Assembly: GCA_022843125.1 (NCBI GenBank)
Contig: JALHOG010000053.1
Coordinates: forward strand, 1-37,176
Source: Ilumatobacteraceae bacterium
Lineage (GTDB): Bacteria; Actinomycetota; Acidimicrobiia; Acidimicrobiales; Ilumatobacteraceae
Length of the DNA stretch: 37,176 nucleotides
Direction: 5' to 3'
Both the position numbers and the translations under genes were made by a program. The notes under the pieces were generated by a model. The model saw nothing but the letters and a program-made list of their open reading frames with translations, ran no database searches and had not been told where the DNA came from. Positions 1 to 8,744 of the stretch are shown here, in pieces; positions within the stretch are counted from its first letter, which is position 1, and each line of letters begins with the position of its first letter.

Positions 1-2
1 AA

Positions 3-107
3 GTCGTCCCCAACGCCGTCCTCGCCAAAATCGGACCAGGCGGACGCGTCTGCATCTTCACCCTCGCCGCCACCGACATCCTCGTCGACGTCACCGGCTA
101 CAGCTGA
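3..107 (+). CDS. C-terminal end of a secreted repeat-domain protein (partial)
   Basis: Frame 3 is open from the window edge to the TGA at 105-107 and gives 34 residues ending IFTLAATDILVDVTGYS. This matches the closing strand of the repeat unit in the large secreted protein at 21203 (for example FDVLSSTHLIADLAGYF). I infer the last repeat of a similar exported protein, with the rest lying outside the window. The function of this repeat family is not known to me. The match is short, but the order (hydrophobic strand, S/T-rich turn, I/L-(V/A)D(V/L)-x-GY) is distinctive. Confidence 0.6.
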   Translation, partial: VVPNAVLAKIGPGGRVCIFTLAATDILVDVTGYS

Positions 108-149
108 CGCCGATCACCGATCCCACGTGCCGCCGGTCGACGAGGCCGC

Positions 150-155
150 TAGGAT
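150..155 (+). promoter_or_regulatory. -10 element of tRNA-Thr
   Basis: TAGGAT ends 11 nt before the first tRNA base, so transcription would begin a few bases upstream of the mature 5' end. I see no convincing -35. Confidence 0.4.
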
Positions 156-166
156 TCGCCGCCGCC

Positions 167-242
167 GCCCAGGTAGCTCAGTCGGCAGAGCAACGCACTC
201 GTAATGCGTAGGTCAGGGGTTCGACTCCCCTCCTGGGCTCCA
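167..242 (+). tRNA. tRNA-Thr (anticodon CGT)
   Basis: A full cloverleaf can be folded by eye. The acceptor stem is GCCCAGG with CCTGGGC, followed by a D-arm with AGCTCAGTCGGCAGAGC. The anticodon arm is ACGCA-CTCGTAA-TGCGT with anticodon CGT, and the T-arm is AGGGG-TTCGACT-CCCCT. The discriminator is T and the 3' CCA is encoded (240-242). CGT reads the threonine codon ACG, which is common in this GC-rich coding sequence. Confidence 0.96.
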
Positions 243-261
243 GGAACAGCCGAATCCGCGC

Positions 262-280
262 CGTCGTGACGGTCATGACG
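262..280. terminator. Hairpin after tRNA-Thr
   Basis: CGTCGTGA and TCATGACG pair (one G-U) around a CGG centre, 20 nt after the tRNA. A second hairpin (CTCGAC, 7-nt loop, GTCGAG) lies at 288-306. Neither has a U-tract. They could end the tRNA transcript, or the ABC operon arriving from the other side. Confidence 0.35.
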
Positions 281-349
281 GAGTTGGCTCGACTCGATCC
301 GTCGAGGCACCCGTCGAGCACTGACCGTCTGGCTGCTCGTAGCGTGTGT

Positions 350-1105
350 TCAGTCGTAGCGGTTGATGAGTCGCACGCTGAGGCCGAGCATCAGGGCTCC
401 TGCGGCAGCGATCACGACCGCGCCCTTCCCGAGCGCCGTGGCGTCGAATCCGTCGAGGATCAGCGAGCGGCACGCTTCCATCACGTAGGTCACCGGGTTC
501 AACGTGGCCGCCACCTCCATCGGCCGTGTCAGGAGATTCCGCGGCACGAAGTTGGGGGTGAGGAACAGCAGCGGGAAGAACACCAGCCCTCCCGCCTGGG
601 TGGCCGCAGCGCTGCGGGTCTTCAGTGCGATCAGCTGCATGAAGCCGCTGAACACCATCGCCCAGATCGACACCATCACGACGAGCAGTACGAAACCAGC
701 CACGCCGCTCTCGATGCGCACGCCGAGCGCGAGCGAGATCGCGATCATCAGCGCAGTGATGCCGACGCTCTTCACGAACTCGGCGTACAGCCGGCCGAGC
801 ACGATCGACATGCGCGGGATCGGCGTCGCCCGCAGCTTGTCGAAGTACCCGCCCTCGATCTCCTCGACGAGGTAGAGCGCGGCGCCGCCGAACGACGCTG
901 CGAGCAGCAGCGAACTCGGGAGCTGGAACGCGGCGTAGTTCTGACCGTTCAGGAAGTCGGTGTCGTCGGACGGGAAGATCCGGCCTGCCTGGCCGATGTT
1001 GACGACCAGGAAGAACAGCGGGATCAGCAATGTGGGGACGAGCGAGTCGGGGGTGCGCAGCGTCTCGCGCATCGCCCGCAGCCCGAGGGTGAGCGAGTGG
1101 TTCAT
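350..1105 (-). CDS. ABC-2 type transporter permease (DrrB-like)
   Basis: This 251-residue integral membrane protein has about six hydrophobic segments, starting with LVPTLLIPLFFLVVNIG after an amphipathic N-terminus. That is the ABC-2 permease layout of drug and antibiotic exporters such as DrrB. The loop EEIEGGYFDKLRATPIPR is the conserved cytoplasmic coupling region (EKE/E-loop type) of the family. Its start overlaps the stop of the ATP-binding subunit by 4 nt (ATGA), so the two are translated together and should form one exporter. It is the last gene of the TetR-ATPase-permease operon. The substrate cannot be read from sequence; a hydrophobic toxic compound is usual for the family. Confidence 0.9.
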   Translation of the reverse strand: MNHSLTLGLRAMRETLRTPDSLVPTLLIPLFFLVVNIGQAGRIFPSDDTDFLNGQNYAAFQLPSSLLLAASFGGAALYLVEEIEGGYFDKLRATPIPRMSIVLGRLYAEFVKSVGITALMIAISLALGVRIESGVAGFVLLVVMVSIWAMVFSGFMQLIALKTRSAAATQAGGLVFFPLLFLTPNFVPRNLLTRPMEVAATLNPVTYVMEACRSLILDGFDATALGKGAVVIAAAGALMLGLSVRLINRYD

Positions 1106-1923
1106 GCCTGGATCTCCTTCACGTCGCCGTCGACCTGCACGCGTGTGCGGCCCGTGGCATCGAGGAACACGTCGTCGAGCGTTGGGGTGGTGCCGTCGCC
1201 CCGCCTGCGGGCGAGGTCGTCCTTCAGGGCCGACGGCGTGCCTTCCCGCACGATGCGACCCTGGTCGATGATCGCGATGCGATCGCAGAGCTGATCGGCC
1301 TCCTCGAGGTACTGGGTGGTCAGGAACACCGTGGTACCCAGCTGGTTGATGCGCCGGACCTCGGCCCAGACCGTCAACCGACTGGCCGGGTCGAGCCCGG
1401 TGGTGGGCTCGTCGAGGAACAGCACGTCCGGTCGGTGCACGAGTGCCGACGCCAGATCGAGCCGGCGCTTCATGCCCCCCGAGTAGCCCTTGATCCGCCG
1501 GTCTCCGGCGTCGGTGAGCTCGACGAGTTCGAGCAGCTCCTCGGCGCGGGCGGCCGCCTCGGACGACGACATGCCGAACAGTCGGGCCTGCAGGGTGAGC
1601 AGTTCGCGGCCGGTCTGGCGCGGGTCGAGCCCGGCCTCCTGCAGTGCGACGCCGATCTTGTGTCGCGCTCCGTCGGGATCGGCGGCGACGTCGACACCGG
1701 CGACGTGGGCGGAACCGGCCGTGATCGTCATCAGCGTGGTGAGCATTCGGACCGTGGTCGACTTGCCGGCGCCGTTGGGGCCGAGAAATCCGAACACCTC
1801 GCCGGAGCGGACCTCGAGGTCGACGCCCCGGACGGCTTCGATCTCGCCGGTGCTGCCGCGGTAGGTCTTGACGAGGCCGACCGCTCGGATCGCGCTCGGG
1901 TGCTCGGCCTGCCCATTGGTCAT
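1102..1923 (-). CDS. ABC transporter ATP-binding protein (DrrA-like)
   Basis: A 273-residue ATPase with Walker A GPNGAGKST, Q-loop in ALQEAG, signature YSGGMKRRLDLA, Walker B VLFLDEPTTGLDP and switch His in TTQYLEEADQ. The C-terminal tail after the nucleotide-binding domain is of the DrrA type (GTPSALKDDL, then TLDDVFLDATGR). I chose the ATG at 1923 because it overlaps the TetR stop by 4 nt (ATGA) and gives the usual N-terminus just ahead of AIRAVGLVKTYRG. The open frame continues upstream to 2523, but there it is the antisense-like shadow of the tetR gene. It powers the permease encoded directly downstream. Confidence 0.94.
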   Translation of the reverse strand: MTNGQAEHPSAIRAVGLVKTYRGSTGEIEAVRGVDLEVRSGEVFGFLGPNGAGKSTTVRMLTTLMTITAGSAHVAGVDVAADPDGARHKIGVALQEAGLDPRQTGRELLTLQARLFGMSSSEAAARAEELLELVELTDAGDRRIKGYSGGMKRRLDLASALVHRPDVLFLDEPTTGLDPASRLTVWAEVRRINQLGTTVFLTTQYLEEADQLCDRIAIIDQGRIVREGTPSALKDDLARRRGDGTTPTLDDVFLDATGRTRVQVDGDVKEIQA

Positions 1924-2699
1924 GATCGCCTCCGGGGGCTTCGTGTCATCGGGATCTCCTCCTGGGTGGTTTGGTGTCTCTGGCCGGATCGCTCGTTGCC
2001 CGGCCGAGGCGACGAGGGAGCTGCGTCGCGAGCGACGCAGTCGATGTAGCGGTGCAGGTGGGCGATCGCTTCGAGCACGATGCCGGGATCGTCGGCCGCC
2101 TTGCTGACCACGAACGCTCCCTGCAGGACGACCTGCGTGAAACGTGCGAGATCGGCGGCATCGACATCGGTACCGGCGTTCCGGCGTGTGAGCACCTCTG
2201 CGAGGTCCGCCTCGAGCGTGCCGGCGTGCCCGAGGATGCTGGCTGCGCACGCGGCGCGCACGGGTGGACTCGAGGCGTGCGCCTCTTGGACCATCGTGCC
2301 CGCGAGGCAGGAGTACGCGGCCGGCGGCCCGTCGATCAGCGCAGAGCGCAGATCGAGGTAGGCGTGGACACGGTCGAGGGCGTCGGCGTGGTCGTGATAC
2401 GGAGCCGCAGCGAACAGGGCGCTCGTGGTGACGGTCCAGTGCTCGGCAGCCGCGACGGCGAGCGCCTCCTTGGACTCGAAGTGGTGGAAGAACGCTCCCT
2501 TGGTGACGCCGGCGGCGGTGCACAGATCATCGACCGTGGTCGCGGAGAGGCCGCGTTCACGGATGAGCGTGACGGCCGCATCGAGCAGCCGCGCCCTGGC
2601 GCTGCCGCGCACCGACCTGCCGGTCACGCGCTCTCGAACGGTTGCGGGCGCGAACGGGTCGGGTGGATCGCCGGACGGGGGACGAGGCGATGCGGTCAT
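1920..2699 (-). CDS. TetR-family transcriptional regulator of the adjacent exporter
   Basis: A 259-residue protein with a TetR_N helix-turn-helix near residues 25-70 (RARLLDAAVTLIRERG, ATTVDDLCTAAGVTKGAFFHHF, SKEAL) and a helical ligand domain after it. The ATG at 2699 is preferred over the in-frame ATG at 2711 because a TATGTT -10 hexamer ends 7 nt before it, as in many leaderless genes here. The first 25 residues are proline-rich and unlike the core family. The stop overlaps the ATPase start by 4 nt, so repressor and exporter form one operon. The palindrome at 2709-2728 sits on the promoter and is the likely operator, giving autoregulation. Ligand unknown. Confidence 0.88.
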   Translation of the reverse strand: MTASPRPPSGDPPDPFAPATVRERVTGRSVRGSARARLLDAAVTLIRERGLSATTVDDLCTAAGVTKGAFFHHFESKEALAVAAAEHWTVTTSALFAAAPYHDHADALDRVHAYLDLRSALIDGPPAAYSCLAGTMVQEAHASSPPVRAACAASILGHAGTLEADLAEVLTRRNAGTDVDAADLARFTQVVLQGAFVVSKAADDPGIVLEAIAHLHRYIDCVARDAAPSSPRPGNERSGQRHQTTQEEIPMTRSPRRRS

Positions 2700-2708
2700 C
2701 CGGATGAA

Positions 2709-2728
2709 CATACAAACCAGTTGGTATG
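2709..2728. promoter_or_regulatory. TetR-type operator palindrome over the tetR promoter
   Basis: A 20-bp imperfect palindrome: CATAC and GTATG form the outer arms around AAACCAGTTG, and 8 of 10 arm positions match. It overlaps the -10 hexamer TATGTT (2707-2712, minus strand). The ATACCAACTGGTTTGTAT-like form read on the minus strand is typical of TetR-family operators. Confidence 0.65.
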
Positions 2729-2834
2729 TCAGCAAACGTTTCGGTGGACGAGGTCGGCAGCAGCTCCATGCCCGACACATCGCTGCGTCGCGAGATCGTC
2801 CGACACCGCCACCCGCGCTGTCTCCCGTTGCACC

Positions 2835-2840
2835 TAGCGT
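2835..2840 (+). promoter_or_regulatory. Leaderless -10 element of the response regulator
   Basis: TAGCGT ends 7 nt before the GTG at 2848, so the transcript should begin at or next to the start codon. No ribosome-binding site is present. Confidence 0.55.
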
Positions 2841-2847
2841 TGGCGAC

Positions 2848-3552
2848 GTGCCGCAATCGGTGTTGGTGGTGGAGGACGACGCGCTGATCGCATCGAGCCT
2901 CGTCCGTGCACTCGGCGCGAACGGCTTCGAGGCGCGAGCGTGCGGCACGGTCGCCGACGCCATCGCCGCGCTCGACGAGCAAGCACCGGATCTCGTCCTG
3001 CTCGACCTCGGCCTGCCAGACGGTGAGGGCGCCGATGTGGCGTTCCATGCGGCGCGCGACCACCCCACGGTCCCGGTGATCGTCCTCACCGCCCGCGACG
3101 GCGAGATCGATGTCGTGCTCAGCCTCGAGGCGGGGGCGGTCGACTACGTCACGAAGCCGTTCCGGCTCGCCGAACTCCTGGCCCGCATCCGATCGCACCT
3201 GCGGCTGCGCGACGCGCTGGTCGCCAATGCAGCCGACCGCGACGGCGTGCTCGACCTCGACGGGTTGCGCGTCGATCTCGCCGCCCGACGGGTCACCGCC
3301 GGCGGGAGTGAGATCGCGCTGCGTCCGAAGGAGTTCGACGTCCTGGCGCTCCTCGTGCGCACGTCGGGCACCGTCGTGACGCGTGAGCAGCTGATCGAGG
3401 AGGTCTGGGACGAGAACTGGTGGGGTTCGACGAAGACACTCGACGTCCACATCAACTCGATCCGCCGCAAGCTCGGTGAGCGCGCCGGCTCGCCGAGCCG
3501 GATCACCACGATCCGCGGCGTCGGCTACCGGCTCGAACGGGGTGCTCCGTGA
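2848..3552 (+). CDS. OmpR/PhoB-family response regulator
   Basis: A 234-residue two-domain regulator. The receiver domain spans about residues 4-117, with the acidic pair in VVEDD, phosphoacceptor Asp53 in LLDLGLPDG, Thr in VLTARD and Lys in YVTKPF. A winged-helix DNA-binding domain follows (about 135-232; LRPKEFDVLALLVRTSG, RRKLGE, IRGVGYRL). The GTG at 2848 is chosen because it gives the standard N-terminus and has a leaderless -10 before it. The open frame upstream is not protein-like. The stop overlaps the kinase start (GTGA), so it is translationally coupled to its cognate sensor. Targets unknown; the protease gene downstream is a candidate. Confidence 0.95.
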   Translation: MPQSVLVVEDDALIASSLVRALGANGFEARACGTVADAIAALDEQAPDLVLLDLGLPDGEGADVAFHAARDHPTVPVIVLTARDGEIDVVLSLEAGAVDYVTKPFRLAELLARIRSHLRLRDALVANAADRDGVLDLDGLRVDLAARRVTAGGSEIALRPKEFDVLALLVRTSGTVVTREQLIEEVWDENWWGSTKTLDVHINSIRRKLGERAGSPSRITTIRGVGYRLERGAP

Positions 3553-4802
3553 GACGCCGCATGCTCGCCGCGCTGCTCGCCGTGACGACGCTCGCGGTGC
3601 TCGCGTTCTTCGTGCCGGCCACGATCTCGATCCGCAACGCGCAGCAGCGCCAGGATCTGCTCGAGCTCCAGCGGGAAGCGTCGGTGGTCGCGACCCGGCT
3701 CGCGGCCAACGGCCTCGGCGAGGGCATTCTCCAGCCGATCAACCCGGACCACCTGATCGGTCTCTACGGCCCCAACGGGCAACGCCTCGCGGGTGCCGGG
3801 CCGCCGGTCGCTCGTGATGGCATCACCCAGGTCGGGTTGACCGGCGCGATCGCCGAGGGTGAACTCGGCGACTCGCTCGTGGCGGCGGTGCCGGTACGCC
3901 TCCTCGCGGGCGGCTCGGCGGTGGTGCGGATCGAAGCGCCGGGGAGCGAGAGCCGCGATCGCGCGACCCGTTCGATGCTCGGGTTGGCCGGCGCAGCGCT
4001 CGCGATCATCGCGCTCTCCGGCGCAGTCGCCATCTGGCTCTCACGCCGGATGACGCGCCCGCTGCACGAGCTCCGCGACTGGGCCGCAGCCGACGGCGAC
4101 GTAGGAAGCCCGCCACCCGACACCACGGGAATGGCGGAGATCGACGGCCTGCGCGACGCGCTGGTGTCCAGTCGGGACCGGATCGACGAACTGCTCCGCC
4201 GGGAGCGTTCGTTCTCCTCGCAGGTGTCGCACCAGCTGCGCACACCGGTGGCGGCCATGCGGGTCGCGATCGAAGCCGAGCTCGAGGCGCCGAGAGCCGA
4301 CACCGGCACGGTGCTGCGAGAGAGCATCGGGCAGCTCGATCGCCTCGAGTCGACGATCACCAGCCTGCTGGCGCTCGCCCGCGACCTCGAGCGGGCGCCA
4401 GTCGAGTGCGACGTCGACGGCCTCGTCACCGGCCGGGCGCGCGAGTGGGCCGCCGCTGCGGGCCTCGCGGGTCGTGCGCTGACCATGTCGTCGACCGTTG
4501 GCAGCGCCGTCGTCGATGCCGACGCCGTCGGACACATCGTCGACGTCCTGCTCGACAACGCGCTCAGGCACGGACACGGCCCGATCACCGTCGCCGCGAC
4601 GCGCCGTGACGGTCGCGTGATCCTCGACGTCGCCGATGCGGGGCCTACGCCTGCGTCCGCCGACGCCTTCGCCGAGCGCGGCGCCGACTCGACGCACGGG
4701 ATCGGCCTGCGGCTGGCGCGTTCGCTCGCCGAATCGTCGCGCGGAACGCTGTCGCTGCTCGACGGGCCGACGACCACGTTCCGGCTCAGCATCCCCGCCT
4801 GA
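3549..4802 (+). CDS. Sensor histidine kinase
   Basis: A 417-residue membrane kinase. The first transmembrane helix is near residues 5-24 and an extracytoplasmic sensor of about 115 residues follows. The second helix is at about 144-164, then a HAMP-like linker (RRMTRPLHELRDW). The dimerisation and phosphoacceptor helix carries His228 in SSQVSHQLRTPVAAMR. The ATPase domain has the N box VDVLLDNALRHG and G box HGIGLRLARSLA. It starts with GTG overlapping the regulator stop by 4 nt, so the pair is a classic coupled two-component system. The next gene is an HtrA-type protease, as in the mycobacterial MprAB-PepD arrangement, which hints at envelope stress sensing (inference from context only). Confidence 0.94.
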   Translation: MRRRMLAALLAVTTLAVLAFFVPATISIRNAQQRQDLLELQREASVVATRLAANGLGEGILQPINPDHLIGLYGPNGQRLAGAGPPVARDGITQVGLTGAIAEGELGDSLVAAVPVRLLAGGSAVVRIEAPGSESRDRATRSMLGLAGAALAIIALSGAVAIWLSRRMTRPLHELRDWAAADGDVGSPPPDTTGMAEIDGLRDALVSSRDRIDELLRRERSFSSQVSHQLRTPVAAMRVAIEAELEAPRADTGTVLRESIGQLDRLESTITSLLALARDLERAPVECDVDGLVTGRAREWAAAAGLAGRALTMSSTVGSAVVDADAVGHIVDVLLDNALRHGHGPITVAATRRDGRVILDVADAGPTPASADAFAERGADSTHGIGLRLARSLAESSRGTLSLLDGPTTTFRLSIPA

Positions 4803-4919
4803 CGTTTACCCGGCGAACACCTTCGCCTCACCGGGCACTGGTGCGGCCGCGAGCACGCTCTCGACATGCCCAGCCCGACGGCACCGGCCCTGTGGCATCG
4901 CCCCCGAGAGGAAGAACCC

Positions 4920-6137
4920 ATGACCGACCTGATGCACCCGATCACCGACGATCCGGCACCCGACATGACCGATGCGCCGACGATCGAGCAGCCGATCGAA
5001 CCGACGACGACTGCACCGCATCTCGTGGCCGGGCGGCCCCGTCGCCCGTTCCTGGCCGGGCTCGCCATCGGAGTCGCCGTCTCCGCCGTTGCAGTGGGTG
5101 GTGCCGTGCTCGTCGACCGGACGAGCGACGATGCCGCCGGCGACCCCCCGCCGGCGGCCTCCGTCGCCACCCCCACTTCCACCCCTGCCCCGACCCCGAC
5201 GCGAACCCCGGCGGTCACGGTGGTCCCCGAGGGGTCGAGCGTGCACGACCTCGTCGTCGCGGTCCGGCCCTCGATCGTCGCGATCCACACGACGGTCGAC
5301 CAGACCGACTTCTTCGGTCAGAGCGTTCGTGGTGAGGCCGCCGGCTCCGGGTTCGTCTGGTCGGCAGACGGCTACGTGGTGACCAACAACCACGTGGTCG
5401 ACGGGGCGGTCGAGATCATGGTGACCTTCGGAGACGGCAGCTCCGAGCCCGCAGAGCTCATCGCCGGCGATCCTCGTTCGGATCTCGCCGTACTGCGCGT
5501 CGACCGCGACGACCTCGTTCCGCTCTCGATCGGTGATTCCGACGAGATCCGTGTCGGCGACCCCGTCGTGGCGATCGGCAACGCGCTCGACCTGGGCGCC
5601 GAGCCGACGGTGACAGGCGGCATGGTCTCGGCCAAGGAACGCACGATCGACACCGTCAACGGTGTGCTCGTGCACCTGTTGCAGACCGACGCGGCGATCA
5701 GCTCGGGGAACTCCGGTGGGCCGCTGCTCGACCTGAACGGTCGGGTGGTCGGCATCAACACGGCGGTCGCATCACGGGGTCAGAACATCGGCTTCGCGAT
5801 CGCGATCAACCCTGCGGAGCGAATCATCGAGTCGCTGCGCGTCGGCGAGGCTCCCCGCCACGCGCTGCTCGGTGTGTCCGCCCGACCGACGATCGACGGC
5901 TCCGACGGAGCGCTCGTCGCTGCCGTCGAACCCGGGTCGGGGGCCGACCGGGCCGACATCCGGCCGGGCGACGTGATCACACGCCTGGGCGAGACCGTCA
6001 TCGACTCGCCCAGCTCGCTGGTCGCCGCGATCACGAGTCGCGAGCCCGGCGTCGAGGTCGACGTGGAGCTCGAACGCAACGGCGAGACGCTCACGGTCAC
6101 AGCCCTCCTCGGCGCCAACGACGAGGTGACGTCGTGA
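4920..6137 (+). CDS. HtrA/DegP-like serine protease, membrane-anchored, one PDZ domain
   Basis: A 405-residue S1C protease. A cytoplasmic N-terminus of about 42 residues is followed by one transmembrane helix (about 44-66) and a Pro/Thr-rich linker (TPTSTPAPTPTRTP). The trypsin-like domain has catalytic His158 (VVTNNHVVDGA), Asp188 (DPRSDLAVLRV) and Ser265 (SSGNSGGPLL). A C-terminal PDZ domain spans about 305-395 (GADRADIRPGDVITRLG). The ATG at 4920 has a purine-rich Shine-Dalgarno (GAGAGGAAGAA), unlike many genes here, which are leaderless. It should act outside the membrane in quality control of exported proteins. It follows the two-component pair after about 115 bp and may be under its control. 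Confidence 0.94.
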   Translation: MTDLMHPITDDPAPDMTDAPTIEQPIEPTTTAPHLVAGRPRRPFLAGLAIGVAVSAVAVGGAVLVDRTSDDAAGDPPPAASVATPTSTPAPTPTRTPAVTVVPEGSSVHDLVVAVRPSIVAIHTTVDQTDFFGQSVRGEAAGSGFVWSADGYVVTNNHVVDGAVEIMVTFGDGSSEPAELIAGDPRSDLAVLRVDRDDLVPLSIGDSDEIRVGDPVVAIGNALDLGAEPTVTGGMVSAKERTIDTVNGVLVHLLQTDAAISSGNSGGPLLDLNGRVVGINTAVASRGQNIGFAIAINPAERIIESLRVGEAPRHALLGVSARPTIDGSDGALVAAVEPGSGADRADIRPGDVITRLGETVIDSPSSLVAAITSREPGVEVDVELERNGETLTVTALLGANDEVTS

Positions 6138-6160
6138 GCCCCCCTGCCGGCTGACGGGCG

Positions 6161-8728
6161 CTACACGGTCGCGGCGAGTGCGCCGGCGCCACCGGGCCCG
6201 GCATGCTCGTCGGCGAACCGCTCCAGGTCAGCGGCCGACATCGGCGCAGCGAAGAAGTAGCCCTGGGCCTCATCGCATCCGAGCACGCGGAGCCGATCGA
6301 AGGTCTCGGCGTCCTCGACACCCTCGGCCACGACCGACAGGTCGAGGTTCCGCGCGAGGTCGAGCACCGACCGGACGATGGCGTCGGCGCCGCGTTCGAG
6401 CCGGAGGGCTGCGACGAAGCTCCGGTCGATCTTGACCTCGTGCACCGGGAGCCGCTGGAGATATGCAAGCGACGAGTAGCCCGTCCCGAAGTCGTCGATC
6501 GACAGCCGGACACCGAGGGTCGCGAGTTGCTCCAGCACGCGGGTGGCACGGACCGCGTCCGACATCACGTGCGACTCGGTGATCTCGAGCGTGATCGACG
6601 CCGGGTCGGTGTCGGCCTCGGCGAGGAGGCGGCGAAGGTCGGCGGCGAGGGTCGCGTCGAGCAGGTTGCGAACCGAGATGTTGACGGCCACGTTCCAGCG
6701 CCGGCCGTCGGCACGCCAGCGGGCGGCGTGTGCCAACGCCTCGCGCAGCATCCACGACGTCAGCTCGCCGATCGCCCCGGTGCGTTCCGCCACCGGGATG
6801 AACTCGTCGGGTCGTACTTCGCCGAGCACCGGGTGACTCCACCGGCTCAGACATTCGACACCGGTGAGGCGACCATCGGCGACAGCCACCTTGGGCTGGA
6901 AGACGATGCTGAGCTGACCCGTCGCGATCGCGTTGCGCAGGTCGTGCGCGAGGGCGAGGCGTCGGGGGGTGTTCTCGTCACGAGCCGGGTCGTAGAAGCA
7001 GACCCCACCGTGGCGCCCACCCTTCGCCGCGTACATCGCGACGTCGGCGCGCCGCACCAGCGTCTCGCCGTCGTCGCCGTTGAGCGGTGCGATGGCGATG
7101 CCGATGCTGACGCCCATGTTCACCGTCAGCAGATCGATCTGCATCGGCGCGGCGACGGCGGCCCGCACACGGCGGCACAGCGCCTCCATCGTCTCGGCGT
7201 CGGTGCCCACCGGTGCGATCAGCGCGAACTCGTCGCCGCCGAGGCGTGCCGCGAGAACGTCGTCGCCGACGGTTGCCCGAAGTCGGCGCGCCACCTCGAT
7301 CAGCACGTCGTCGCCGGCCTGGTGACCGAGCGTGTCGTTGATCTCCTTGAAGCCGTCGAGATCCATCAGCGCGATGGCCACCGACCTCGGACCGCTCTCG
7401 GCGAGGTGTGCGTCGAGCCGGTTGCCGAACAGTGCCCGGTTGGGCAGCGCGGTCAGCGGATCGTGCAGTGCCTCGTGCTCGCGCTGGCGCGCCTGGTCGT
7501 GGAGGCGCACGATCAGCCGACCGTTCTGCAGGGCCACACCGGCGTGGCTCGCGAGCGTGGCGAAGATCTTCGCGTCGCCGCCGTCGAACGTGTAGATCTC
7601 GCTGAGGCGGTTGACGACGGTGACGAAGCCGATCAGCGTCTGGCCTTCGAGGATCGGTGCGACGAGCGCGTCCGTCGCCTCGAGCTCGGCCAATGCTGCA
7701 CACCCGGGTTCTCCGGTGCACCCACGGGCGAGGAGGATCACGTGGCGGGCCTCGTTCAGCTCGAGCTGCAACGCGGCCAGCGCCTCCGGGATGACCTCGC
7801 GATGGCGGGTGTGACGGGAGTCGTCCACCACGTGCCGGCGGTAGGTCCCGTCGCCGAGTGCCAGCCAGAACTCGGCGCGCTCGGCGCGCAGCAGATCCTT
7901 CGCCTGGGTCAACATCGCGTCGAGCACGGCGTCGGGTTCTCGCGCGCCGCTGACGAGGTGGGTGAAGTCGTAGAGCAGGCTCAGGCTCTCGTGCCGTTGG
8001 CGCAGCGAGCTGTACGAGCGGTACATCAGGACGAGGAACACGGCGATCGAGCCGAGCAGCGGCACAGCGGCCGGCTCGGCATCGATGAGCACGCAGACGA
8101 CGATCGCGAGGCTGGTGTTCGCGGGAGCGGTGAGGAGCCCGATCCGGATGATCGAGCCGAACGTCAGCGGCCCTCCGTTCCAGCGCACGGCGAGCGCGAT
8201 CGCGGCGTATCCGACGACCTCGGCTGCACCGACGGCAGCGAGTGCGACGAGCCAGCTCAGCGGCTCCCGGACGTCGAGCGTGTCGGTCAGCAGCTGCTGC
8301 ACGATCAACAACACGGCCGTCTCGGCGGAGACCGCCGCGAGGTTCATCGAGAGCTTCCTCGGTCGCTGGCGTTCGTGCCCGACGAGGTAGGCCGCCTCGC
8401 CGAGGACGCGTCCGATCACGAGGTGGAGGGGCGATGCGAAGAAGAGACCGACGACGAGCACCAGCTCGCTGAAGGTGAAGGTGTAGTTCTCGCGCCGGAA
8501 CTCGACGTGGAACACCATGAACGCCGAGACGAACGTGAGGATCGCGATGCCCCAGAAGGGAATCTCGAATCTCGCTGCCGGTGCGGCGGAGAGATCGATG
8601 AGTGTCAAGCCGGCGAACGCGCCGATCACGAGCGTCGCAGCGAGGAGCGATGTACGCAGCCCGGCACCGAGCCGGCCTCCGGAATCGGCCACGTCGACCG
8701 GTTCCACTCGCTCCTGCCCGCCATCCAT
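6161..8728 (-). CDS. Membrane GAF-GGDEF-EAL cyclic-di-GMP protein
   Basis: An 855-residue protein with five to six transmembrane helices in the first 235 residues. A GAF domain (about 255-405), a GGDEF domain (about 415-575) and a C-terminal EAL domain (about 590-845) follow. The cyclase active site is intact (RLGGDEFALI), but no RxxD inhibitory site precedes it. The EAL signature reads ECLSR (Ala to Cys); the other phosphodiesterase motifs are present (ITLEITES, SIDDFGTGYSSL, KIDRSF, AEGVED, DEAQGYFF). Both c-di-GMP synthesis and hydrolysis are therefore possible. It converges on the htrA gene with a 23-bp gap. A perfect inverted repeat lies just upstream of its start. Confidence 0.93.
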   Translation of the reverse strand: MDGGQERVEPVDVADSGGRLGAGLRTSLLAATLVIGAFAGLTLIDLSAAPAARFEIPFWGIAILTFVSAFMVFHVEFRRENYTFTFSELVLVVGLFFASPLHLVIGRVLGEAAYLVGHERQRPRKLSMNLAAVSAETAVLLIVQQLLTDTLDVREPLSWLVALAAVGAAEVVGYAAIALAVRWNGGPLTFGSIIRIGLLTAPANTSLAIVVCVLIDAEPAAVPLLGSIAVFLVLMYRSYSSLRQRHESLSLLYDFTHLVSGAREPDAVLDAMLTQAKDLLRAERAEFWLALGDGTYRRHVVDDSRHTRHREVIPEALAALQLELNEARHVILLARGCTGEPGCAALAELEATDALVAPILEGQTLIGFVTVVNRLSEIYTFDGGDAKIFATLASHAGVALQNGRLIVRLHDQARQREHEALHDPLTALPNRALFGNRLDAHLAESGPRSVAIALMDLDGFKEINDTLGHQAGDDVLIEVARRLRATVGDDVLAARLGGDEFALIAPVGTDAETMEALCRRVRAAVAAPMQIDLLTVNMGVSIGIAIAPLNGDDGETLVRRADVAMYAAKGGRHGGVCFYDPARDENTPRRLALAHDLRNAIATGQLSIVFQPKVAVADGRLTGVECLSRWSHPVLGEVRPDEFIPVAERTGAIGELTSWMLREALAHAARWRADGRRWNVAVNISVRNLLDATLAADLRRLLAEADTDPASITLEITESHVMSDAVRATRVLEQLATLGVRLSIDDFGTGYSSLAYLQRLPVHEVKIDRSFVAALRLERGADAIVRSVLDLARNLDLSVVAEGVEDAETFDRLRVLGCDEAQGYFFAAPMSAADLERFADEHAGPGGAGALAATV

Positions 8729-8744
8729 CTCGGGGTCTATCGGC

